6,992 nucleotides of DNA, taken from assembly GCA_036271855.1 (NCBI GenBank), contig DATAZV010000143.1, positions 1 through 6,992 of the forward strand, written 5' to 3'. Below, one piece after another: positions 1 to 4,614 of the stretch (its first letter is position 1; each line of letters opens with the position of its first letter). The notes beneath the pieces were generated by a model that was not told the origin of the DNA, made no database searches, and worked only from the letters and a program-made list of their open reading frames with translations. This stretch comes from JAQGMJ01 sp036271855. GTDB taxonomy: Bacteria > Pseudomonadota > Gammaproteobacteria > Burkholderiales > JAEUOS01. Made by a program: the position numbers and the translations under genes.

Positions 1-783
1 CTTGAATTCGGTCTTGGCGGCGGAGAACAATTCCTCGGCCTGCTTGATGTGGTCGTCCATGGTGCCGCCGACGTCCAGCAGCATCAGCACTTTCACGGTG
101 TTGCGGCGCTCGGGCACCATCTTCAGGTCGAGCCAGCCGGCGTTTTTGGCGGTGGAGTCGATGGTGTCGGGAATATCGAGCTGGTCGGGCGCGCCTTCGC
201 GGGCGAATTTGCGCAGGCGTCGTAATGCGAGTTTGATGTTGCGGATGCCGAGTTCGACCGAGTCGTCGTAATCCTTATACGCGCGCGCGTCCCACACTTT
301 CACCGCCGAGCGATTGCGATTGCCGGCCTGGCCGATGCGCACGCCTTGCGGGTTGTAGCCATTGGCGCCGAAGGGCGAGGTGCCGCCGGTGCCTATCCAT
401 TTGCTGCCGCCTTCGTGGCGGCCCTGCTGTTCTTCCAGGCGCTTTTTCAGCTCTTCCATCAGCTTGTCCCAGCCCAGCGCCTCGATCTTTGCCTTTTCCT
501 CCGGCGTCAGGTTGTTTTCGATGATCTTGCGCAGCCAGTCTTCGGGGATGTCGCGCTTCAAATCCACCAGCGAATCGACGCCGCGAAAATATTCGCCGAA
601 CACGCGGTCGAACTTGTCGTACTTGGTCTCGTCCTTGATCAGGCACATGCGCGAGAGAAAGTAGAACTCGTCGATCGACGGGCCGATCACGCCTTTTTGC
701 AATGACTCGAGGAGGATCAGGAATTCCTTGGTCGACACCGGCAGGCCGGCATTCTTGCATTTGAGAAAAAAGTCGATCAGCAT
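1..783 (-). CDS. CoxE-like VWA-domain protein, partner of MoxR ATPase (3' end cut off by window edge)
   Basis: The minus-strand frame is open from an ATG at 783 to the window edge, giving the first 261 residues (MLIDFFLKCKNAG...) with no stop. The N-terminal ~200 residues are charged and helical, with a Gly-rich linker around 125-150. A von Willebrand factor A domain then begins: at about residues 237-241 the chain reads LLDVGGTMDDH, the place of the metal-binding MIDAS motif. The canonical DxSxS is DVGGT here; a Gly at the first Ser position is, from memory, usual in this CoxE-like family. Full family members are roughly 390 residues, so about a third is missing. A good Shine-Dalgarno sequence lies 4 nt before the ATG. 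The gene starts 16 nt after the acetyltransferase and two genes after moxR, so it is almost certainly the VWA partner of that ATPase. Such pairs assist maturation or metal-cofactor insertion of client enzymes; the client cannot be told from this sequence. Confidence 0.88.
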   Translation of the reverse strand, partial: MLIDFFLKCKNAGLPVSTKEFLILLESLQKGVIGPSIDEFYFLSRMCLIKDETKYDKFDRVFGEYFRGVDSLVDLKRDIPEDWLRKIIENNLTPEEKAKIEALGWDKLMEELKKRLEEQQGRHEGGSKWIGTGGTSPFGANGYNPQGVRIGQAGNRNRSAVKVWDARAYKDYDDSVELGIRNIKLALRRLRKFAREGAPDQLDIPDTIDSTAKNAGWLDLKMVPERRNTVKVLMLLDVGGTMDDHIKQAEELFSAAKTEFK

Positions 784-787
784 GGCG

Positions 788-794
788 CTCTCCC
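788..794 (-). promoter_or_regulatory. Ribosome binding site of the VWA gene
   Basis: GGGAGAG on the minus strand, 4 nt before the ATG at 783 and within the 16-nt gap after the acetyltransferase stop. It supports this start for the VWA protein and independent ribosome loading inside the operon. Confidence 0.7.
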
Positions 795-799
795 GATGC

Positions 800-1399
800 C
801 TATTGCGCGCGCGGGCGCGACAACTGGAATTGCAAATGCATTTTCACCGCCGGCCACTCGGCGGCGGTGATGCTGAATACCACCGTGTCGCGCAGGCTGC
901 CGTCGGCATGGCGCTGGTGGCTGCGCAGGATGCCATCCTGTTTGGCGCCCAGGCGCAGGATGGCGTTGCGGCTGGCCTGGTTGAAAAAGCTGGTGCGAAA
1001 TTCCACCGCGATGCAGTCCATGGTCTCGAACGCATGGCCCAGCAACAGCAGCTTGCATTCGGTGTTCAGGGGCGTGCGCTGCGCCGATTTGGCGTACCAG
1101 GTCGAGCCGATTTCCACCCGCTTGTTCGCCTGGTCGACGTTCATGTAGGTGCTCATGCCGGCCAGCCGGCCAGTCGCCAGGTTGCGTATGGCGAAAGGCA
1201 GCATTGTGCCTTTGTCGAACAAGCCAAGGCGGCGTTCGATTTCCGCGCTCATTTTTTCCGGCGCCGGAATTGCCGTGTACCAGAGCTTCCACAATTCGCC
1301 GTCACGCACCGCCGCCGACAGTTCGTCGGCCATGCCGGGCGACAGCGGTTCCACGGCCACATGCGTGCCCTGCAGCGTCACAGGAGCCAGCCAAGCCAT
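800..1399 (-). CDS. GNAT-family N-acetyltransferase (RimJ/RimL-like)
   Basis: Encodes 199 residues, MAWLAPVTLQG to a TAG stop, probably cytoplasmic. The layout fits the RimJ/RimL-type GNAT fold (Acetyltransf_3): an N-terminal strand LQGTHVAVEPL (9-19), the central strands PFAIRN (68-73) and LAGMSTYMNVD (79-89), the strand VEIGSTWY (95-102), then the acetyl-CoA pyrophosphate-loop region QRTPLNTECK (107-116) and helix LLLLGHAFE. The C-terminal part has the typical VEFRTSFFNQASRNAILRLGAK pattern in residues 132-153. The loop departs from the textbook Q/RxxGxG/A; QRTxxNTE is, from memory, a known variant of this subfamily. These enzymes move acetyl groups from acetyl-CoA to amines (protein N-termini, amino acids, antibiotics); the substrate is unknown. 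The start lies 2 nt after the moxR stop, so translation is probably coupled. Its place between moxR and the VWA gene suggests, but does not prove, a shared role. Confidence 0.9.
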   Translation of the reverse strand: MAWLAPVTLQGTHVAVEPLSPGMADELSAAVRDGELWKLWYTAIPAPEKMSAEIERRLGLFDKGTMLPFAIRNLATGRLAGMSTYMNVDQANKRVEIGSTWYAKSAQRTPLNTECKLLLLGHAFETMDCIAVEFRTSFFNQASRNAILRLGAKQDGILRSHQRHADGSLRDTVVFSITAAEWPAVKMHLQFQLSRPRAQ

Positions 1400-1401
1400 G
1401 C

Positions 1402-2244
1402 TTATCTTCCCGCGCGCGCCATGAACACCAGGCGCTCGAACAATTGCACGTCCTGCTCGTTCTTCAGCAGCGCCCCGGCCAGCGGCGGAATCACCGATTT
1501 CTTGTCCTGGCTTTTCAGCGCCTCCGGCGGGATGTCCTCGGCCAACAGGAGCTTGAGCCAGTCCAGCAACTCGGAGGTGGACGGCTTCTTTTTCAGGCCC
1601 GGTACGTCGCGCATCTGGAAAAACACTTCCAGCGCTTCCTTCAGCAGTTCCTGCTTCAGCCCGGGGAAGTGCACGTCGACGATTTTTTGCATCGTCTCCT
1701 TGTCGGGAAACTTGATGTAGTGGAAAAAGCAGCGGCGCAGGAAGGCGTCCGGCAGCTCCTTCTCGTTGTTCGAGGTGATCATCACCACCGGGCGCTGTAC
1801 TGCCTTGACGGTCTGGCGCGTCTCGTAGACGTAGAACTCCATCCGGTCGAGTTCGCGCAGCAGGTCGTTGGGGAATTCGATGTCGGCCTTGTCGATCTCG
1901 TCGATCAGCAATACCGAGGGCTTGCCCAGTTCGAAGGCTTGCCACAGCACGCCTTTGACGATGTAGTTGTTGATGTCCTTGACCTTCTCGTCGCCCAGCT
2001 GCGAATCGCGCAGGCGCGACACCGCGTCGTATTCGTAGAGGCCCTGTTGCGCCTTGGTGGTCGACTTGATGTGCCACTGCAACAGCGGCATGTTAAGCGC
2101 CGCCGCCACTTCCTCGGCCAGCATGGTCTTGCCGGTGCCGGGCTCGCCCTTGATCAGCAGCGGGCGTTGCAAGGTGATGGCGGCATTCACCGCCAGCCGC
2201 AGGTCGTCGGTGGCGACGTAGTTCTTGGAGCCTTCGAAGCGCAT
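1402..2244 (-). CDS. MoxR-family AAA+ ATPase
   Basis: Encodes 280 residues from MRFEGSKNYVATDDL. Walker A is GEPGTGKT (33-40), Walker B is VLLIDE (111-116), and sensor 1 is ITSNN (156-160) followed by ELPDAFLRRC with the likely arginine finger at R170/R171. These define the MoxR subgroup of AAA+ ATPases, which form hexamers and drive maturation of client enzymes together with VWA proteins (RavA-ViaA, NorQ-NorD, CbbQ-CbbO and CoxD-CoxE are characterised pairs). The frame stays open upstream to an ATG at 2331, but those 29 extra residues are Pro/Ala-rich and unlike the family, whose members begin at about MRFEGS; the ATG at 2244 is therefore preferred, although no clear Shine-Dalgarno precedes either start. 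It is the first gene of the operon moxR - GNAT - VWA and probably the energy source of the system. A leader of about 125 nt would separate it from the candidate -10 box at 2376-2381. Confidence 0.95.
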   Translation of the reverse strand: MRFEGSKNYVATDDLRLAVNAAITLQRPLLIKGEPGTGKTMLAEEVAAALNMPLLQWHIKSTTKAQQGLYEYDAVSRLRDSQLGDEKVKDINNYIVKGVLWQAFELGKPSVLLIDEIDKADIEFPNDLLRELDRMEFYVYETRQTVKAVQRPVVMITSNNEKELPDAFLRRCFFHYIKFPDKETMQKIVDVHFPGLKQELLKEALEVFFQMRDVPGLKKKPSTSELLDWLKLLLAEDIPPEALKSQDKKSVIPPLAGALLKNEQDVQLFERLVFMARAGR

Positions 2245-2375
2245 GGGGAGTGTGGGCAAATGAGGGAAAAAGGCCGCCGCGCAGGGGTTGAAGGCGCGCA
2301 GCGGTGGGGGTTCGATATGGCGGCGCACCATTCATGTGGAATTGGCGCGCAGGCGGGAAAAAAGTACGTTCTGGC

Positions 2376-2381
2376 ATTATA
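2376..2381 (-). promoter_or_regulatory. Candidate -10 box for the moxR operon
   Basis: Perfect TATAAT on the minus strand, 131 nt before the preferred moxR start. The -35 region is GC-rich and overlaps the palindrome 2392-2405; no TTGACA-like hexamer is visible, so either an activator is needed or the match is fortuitous. Confidence 0.4.
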
Positions 2382-2391
2382 GGGCAGCTCC

Positions 2392-2405
2392 AGCCGGCGC
2401 CGGCT
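2392..2405. repeat. 14-bp perfect palindrome, possible operator
   Basis: AGCCGGCGCCGGCT reads identically on both strands. It sits about 10-24 bp upstream of the minus-strand TATAAT, where the -35 box would be, and about 50 bp upstream of the plus-strand TATAAT. This is a reasonable position for a dimeric regulator, but GC-rich palindromes are common by chance in such a genome. Confidence 0.3.
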
Positions 2406-2453
2406 CGGGTTTGCCGCTGCGCCCAAGGCCGCGCGCGGGGTAGGGTTTTGCTT

Positions 2454-2459
2454 TATAAT
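2454..2459 (+). promoter_or_regulatory. Candidate -10 box for the cytochrome c operon
   Basis: Perfect TATAAT followed by CGGCC, 93 nt before the ATG at 2553. No -35 consensus is present 16-18 nt upstream (GC-only sequence). The yicC promoter candidate at 5660-5665 shares the TATAATCG core, which makes both more credible. Confidence 0.45.
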
Positions 2460-2552
2460 CGGCCGGTTTTTGCGAGCTTGCAGCATCAGAGTGACCCTTT
2501 CCGGGCGTGCCTACCCGTTTTCCGGACCTTATTCCGAGTTTTTGATCCCGTC

Positions 2553-2939
2553 ATGAACAAGTTACTTTGCATTTCCGCGCTGGCCGCGCTGACGCTGGCG
2601 GCCCTGCCGGCCGCGGCGCAGACCACCGCAGCGGCCGCGCCGGCCGCCGCCGTCAGCCCGATCGGCACCGCCCCCGGCGACGCCGGCGTAGGCCACTCCG
2701 GCGGCAAGGCGGCCATGTGCATCGGCTGCCACGGCATTCCCGGCTACAAGATGGCATTTCCGCACGTCTACCACGTGCCGATGATCGCCGGGCAAAACCC
2801 GAAGTACATCGAAAACGCCCTCAAGGCCTACCGGAGCGGGGAGCGCAAGCACCCGACCATGCGCTCCATTGCCTCTTCGCTGTCCGATGCGGACATCGCC
2901 GAACTCGCGGCCTATTACGGCCAGCCGGAGGGGAAATAA
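2553..2939 (+). CDS. Small secreted monohaem cytochrome c (class I, c4/c553-like), first of a pair
   Basis: Encodes 128 residues. A signal peptide covers residues 1-22 (MNKLLCISALAALTLAALPAAA, shown in the frame as a short basic start, a hydrophobic core and a cleavage site near AAA-Q). An Ala/Pro-rich linker follows to about residue 40. The haem attachment motif CIGCH is at 56-60, with H60 as proximal ligand; the likely distal ligand is M103 in ERKHPTM. The helix SDADIAELAAYYGQP closes the domain, as in class I cytochromes. The protein should be exported by Sec, receive one covalent haem in the periplasm and carry electrons there. The stop TAA touches the ATG of the next cytochrome gene, so both are made from one message. 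The frame runs upstream to 2304, but the signal peptide fixes this start. The ribosome site is weak. Alone it matches one half of cytochrome c4. Confidence 0.93.
   Translation: MNKLLCISALAALTLAALPAAAQTTAAAAPAAAVSPIGTAPGDAGVGHSGGKAAMCIGCHGIPGYKMAFPHVYHVPMIAGQNPKYIENALKAYRSGERKHPTMRSIASSLSDADIAELAAYYGQPEGK
2927..2933 (+). promoter_or_regulatory. Ribosome binding site of the second cytochrome c gene
   Basis: GGAGGGG lies 6 nt before the ATG at 2940, inside the last codons of the first cytochrome gene. It is much stronger than the site of the first gene, so the second protein may be made in greater amount. Confidence 0.8.
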
Positions 2940-3299
2940 ATGAACAAGACCCTCCTCACCCTGATGGCGGCCGGCGCTGCGCTGGCCTTCGCTTCCTCCG
3001 CCTTCGCGGCCGGCGATGTGGCGCGCGGCAAGGCCAAGGCCGAGCAAGTCTGCGCCGCCTGCCATGCCACCGGCGGCGACTGGAACAAGCCGCTCCAGCC
3101 CGAATATCCCAAACTGGCCGGCCAGCACGCCGACTACCTGGCCACCGCGCTGAACGAATACAAGCAGGCCGACAAGTCGCTGATCGGCCGCAAGAACCCG
3201 ATCATGATGGGCCAGGGCGGTGCTCTCACGGCCACTGAAATCCAGGATCTGGCGGCGTTTTTCTCCAGCCTACCAGGGCAATTGCACGTCAAGCGCTGA
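2940..3299 (+). CDS. Small secreted monohaem cytochrome c (class I, c4/c553-like), second of a pair
   Basis: Encodes 119 residues. The signal peptide ends at about residue 23-24 (SSAFA-AGD). The mature N-terminus GDVARGKAKAEQVCAACH carries the haem motif CAACH at 38-42 (H42 proximal ligand). PKLAGQHADYL (57-67) and NPIMMGQGGALT (86-97) are typical of cytochrome c4 domains, with M89 or M90 as the distal ligand; the final helix is TEIQDLAAFFSSLPG. It should be a soluble periplasmic electron carrier. It follows the first cytochrome with no gap (TAAATG) and has its own strong ribosome site. A strong intrinsic terminator begins 23 nt after the stop, ending the two-gene operon. The donor and acceptor cannot be deduced here; terminal oxidases and the bc1 complex are the usual partners of c4-type proteins. 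Confidence 0.95.
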   Translation: MNKTLLTLMAAGAALAFASSAFAAGDVARGKAKAEQVCAACHATGGDWNKPLQPEYPKLAGQHADYLATALNEYKQADKSLIGRKNPIMMGQGGALTATEIQDLAAFFSSLPGQLHVKR

Positions 3300-3321
3300 T
3301 CCCGCGCCCCGCCAAAACAAG

Positions 3322-3349
3322 AACGCCGGCCACAAGCCGGCGTTTTTTT
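3322..3349 (+). terminator. Intrinsic terminator of the cytochrome c operon
   Basis: A 9-bp perfect stem (AACGCCGGC / GCCGGCGTT, arms 3322-3330 and 3336-3344) with loop CACAA, ending in seven T residues (3343-3349). It begins 23 nt after the second cytochrome stop. Confidence 0.93.
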
Positions 3350-3352
3350 GGG

Positions 3353-3431
3353 CGCTCAAAAGTACACACCTACTTTTGAGCGGACTAGTTTGGCAAAATC
3401 GCTGGCAGAGCCAGACGATTTTTTGGGACTC
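3353..3431 (+). repeat. Double-hairpin repeat unit, copy 1 (plus orientation)
   Basis: Hairpin A is a 12-bp perfect stem (arms 3353-3364 and 3371-3382, CGCTCAAAAGTA with loop CACACC). After a short spacer containing GACTAG comes hairpin B (3395-3422): AAAATCG and CTGGC arms, loop AGA, one bulged A, then a run of T to 3424. The 34 nt at 3392-3425 are identical, inverted, to 3559-3592. Hairpin B with its T-run looks like a plus-strand intrinsic terminator. Confidence 0.88.
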
Positions 3432-3441
3432 AAAAGCTACG

Positions 3442-3473
3442 AACAAGCAGCCCGCTATCGCGGGCTGCTTGTT
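3442..3473 (+). terminator. Terminator-type hairpin between the repeat copies
   Basis: A 14-bp perfect stem (AACAAGCAGCCCGC, arms 3442-3455 and 3460-3473) with loop TATC; the right arm ends GCTTGTT and is followed by TT, so it is read best as a plus-strand terminator. No gene lies between it and the upstream terminators, so its purpose is unclear. Confidence 0.75.
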
Positions 3474-3509
3474 TTCAACCGGCGGCTGCGTTGCGGCGAG
3501 GTGGCCGTA

Positions 3510-3543
3510 AAACGAAAAAGCCCCGCTAGGGGCTTTTTCGTTT
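3510..3543. terminator. Bidirectional terminator-type hairpin
   Basis: A 15-bp perfect stem (AAACGAAAAAGCCCC, arms 3510-3524 and 3529-3543) with loop GCTA. The arms carry five A and five T residues, so an A-GC-T terminator structure appears on both strands. It may stop read-through from either of the converging operons. Confidence 0.82.
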
Positions 3544-3555
3544 GTAGCGGTTCCG

Positions 3556-3631
3556 ACTCAAAAAATCGTCTGGCTCTGCCAGCGATTTTGCCTAGTCAGC
3601 TCACTCAAAAGTAGGTTTTTACTTTTGAGTG
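3556..3631 (-). repeat. Double-hairpin repeat unit, copy 2 (minus orientation)
   Basis: Inverted copy of the unit at 3353-3431. Read on the minus strand, hairpin A' is a 12-bp perfect stem (3620-3631 with 3602-3613, CACTCAAAAGTA, loop AAAACC), then a spacer with GACTAG, then hairpin B' (3589-3560) ending in six T. Hairpin A differs from A' by one compensated base pair in the stem (CG..CG against CA..TG) and by its loop. B' lies 28 nt after the phosphatase stop and is the probable terminator of the kinase-phosphatase operon. The first arm of A' overlaps the last codons of the phosphatase gene. Confidence 0.88.
3560..3589 (-). terminator. Probable terminator of the kinase-phosphatase operon (hairpin B')
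   Basis: On the minus strand: stem AAAATCG-CTGGC, loop AGA, GCCAG, one bulged A, CGATTTT, then TT. It is a 12-bp stem with one bulge and six terminal T, lying downstream of the phosphatase stop at 3619. Confidence 0.75.
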
Positions 3632-4557
3632 TCCGGCTTGTCCGGCTTGTCCGGCTTGTTGGTCTTGGCGAGTGCATCGCGGATTTCGGCGATGGCTTGT
3701 TCGATTTCGTCGTCGGTCAGGGTGTCTTTTTCGGCGGCGGCCTCGAAGCCCTCGATCTGGGAAGAGAATTCGCCGGCCGGCATCAGCAGGGTGGAAATCG
3801 AGTCGTCCGGCGCCGTGCCCAGTTCGTTCCAGGTCATGGCGATGACCGTGACGTTGTCGCAGTCGGCGCCGGCGCGGCGCTCGGCCTGGGTCATCAGGGC
3901 CGGCACGGCGCGGTTCAGCGGCTCGCCGTTGAAGCTGGCGGGGATCATGCGTACAGGAAGCGGGCCCCACAGGCCGTCGGTGCACAGGAGCATGGAGTCG
4001 CGTTCCTGCAGGCGCTGCTTCGGCGTGATTTCCACCTGCGGCGGCACGTGCGCGCCCAGGCAATTGAAGATCTTGTTGCGGTCCGGGTGGTTGGCCACCG
4101 CCTCTTCGCGCACCAGGCCCTGCAGCACCAGTTGCTGCACCCGCGAGTGGTCGCGGGTCTGGCTGGCGACCTGCCCGGCGCGGATCAGGTAGATGCGCGA
4201 ATCGCCGACGTGCGCCCACCAGGTCCAGCCGTCCTGCACCAGCACGGCCACCACGGTGGTGCGCGGGGTCTCCAGCAGGGCATGGGCGTCGGCGTAGCGC
4301 AGGATGGCGTTGTGCGCCCCGGCGATCGCCTCGCCCAGGAAATTCACCGGATCCGCCAGCTTGGGCTTGGCCTCGCGCTGGAACTTCTGGCCCATGAATT
4401 CGACCGTCAGCTGGGCCGCGATCTCGCCGTGCAGGTGCCCGCCCATGCCGTCGGCGACCACCATCATCAGGGCGTCGCGCGAGAACACGTAGCCCATGCG
4501 GTCCTGGTTGTACTTGCGGCCGCCCTTGCGGCTTTCCTGATAGATGGAGAATTTCAT
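3619..4557 (-). CDS. PP2C-family Ser/Thr protein phosphatase
   Basis: Encodes 312 residues, no signal peptide or membrane segment. PP2C motifs run in order: RKYNQDR (14-20, metal-binding D19), VVADGMGGH (33-41, D36), TTVVAVLV (100-107), HVGDSRIYL (116-124), TRDHS (134-138), LLCTDGLWG (190-198, D194) and CDNVTVIAM (233-241, D234). These are the manganese/magnesium-binding aspartates and core strands of an active phosphatase that removes phosphate from Ser/Thr. It follows the kinase gene by 57 nt in the same direction, so it is likely the opposing enzyme. A C-terminal tail of about 70 residues follows the core: an acidic part (TDDEIEQAIAEIRDAL) and then a KPD triplet repeat. The last codons (ACT CAA AAG TAA) lie inside repeat hairpin A', so the tail end may have been supplied by that element. 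The ribosome site before ATG 4557 is poor, and a small hairpin (CCGAC-AGC-GTCGG) sits just upstream. Confidence 0.95.
   Translation of the reverse strand: MKFSIYQESRKGGRKYNQDRMGYVFSRDALMMVVADGMGGHLHGEIAAQLTVEFMGQKFQREAKPKLADPVNFLGEAIAGAHNAILRYADAHALLETPRTTVVAVLVQDGWTWWAHVGDSRIYLIRAGQVASQTRDHSRVQQLVLQGLVREEAVANHPDRNKIFNCLGAHVPPQVEITPKQRLQERDSMLLCTDGLWGPLPVRMIPASFNGEPLNRAVPALMTQAERRAGADCDNVTVIAMTWNELGTAPDDSISTLLMPAGEFSSQIEGFEAAAEKDTLTDDEIEQAIAEIRDALAKTNKPDKPDKPDTQK
3631..3657 (-). repeat. 9-bp tandem repeat encoding the KPD tail of the phosphatase
   Basis: Three perfect copies of GTCCGGCTT (plus strand) in a row, with a decayed fourth at 3658-3666. On the coding strand they read Lys-Pro-Asp three times. 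Because the unit is a multiple of three, copy-number slippage would change tail length without breaking the frame. Confidence 0.9.
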
Positions 4558-4614
4558 GGCTGGCCCGACGCTGTCGGCTGATTTACCTGTTCATGGACCT
4601 GTTCGATGGGCAAT

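Larger units (their letters stand above)
2245..2552. other. Divergent intergenic region between the moxR operon and the cytochrome c genes
   Basis: 308 nt without a convincing gene. It contains a perfect TATAAT facing each way (minus strand 2376-2381, plus strand 2454-2459) and a 14-bp perfect palindrome between them (2392-2405). Frames crossing it are upstream extensions of the flanking genes with no family-like sequence. Neither -10 box has a TTGACA-like -35 partner, so promoter use is inferred from the -10 alone. Confidence 0.7.
3300..3618. other. Convergent intergenic region filled with stem-loops
   Basis: 319 nt between the end of the cytochrome operon and the end of the phosphatase gene. 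No believable coding frame exists: both plus-strand frames through it change with the hairpins and resemble no family. It holds one ordinary terminator, two inverted copies of a ~76-79-bp double-hairpin unit, and two terminator-type hairpins between the copies; each is listed separately. Confidence 0.85.

Noticed and set aside
800..2077. 425-codon minus-strand frame ending in the acetyltransferase
   Set aside because: Only the last 199 codons are real; the upstream part overlaps moxR in another frame and is low-complexity shadow, not a fusion protein.
2245..2331. Longer moxR start at 2331 (29 extra residues)
   Set aside because: The extension is Pro/Ala-rich, lacks a ribosome site and is unlike the family N-terminus, although it would shorten the leader from the TATAAT.
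1204..2382. 392-codon plus-strand frame opposite moxR
   Set aside because: Antisense shadow of a clear AAA+ ATPase gene; composition reflects GC-rich codon structure, no recognisable domain.
3348..3614. Plus-strand 88-codon frame (and an overlapping 96-codon one from 3220) across the hairpin region
   Set aside because: It runs through both repeat copies and three terminators, has no ribosome site or family likeness, and is only open by chance.
3353..3631. CRISPR array, integron attC site or transposon ends
   Set aside because: Repeats are inverted and only two, spacers are not uniform, no cas, integrase or transposase gene is present, and no clear target-site duplication flanks the element.
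3625..4581. 318-codon plus-strand frame opposite the phosphatase
   Set aside because: Shadow of the PP2C gene, whose motifs are all on the minus strand.
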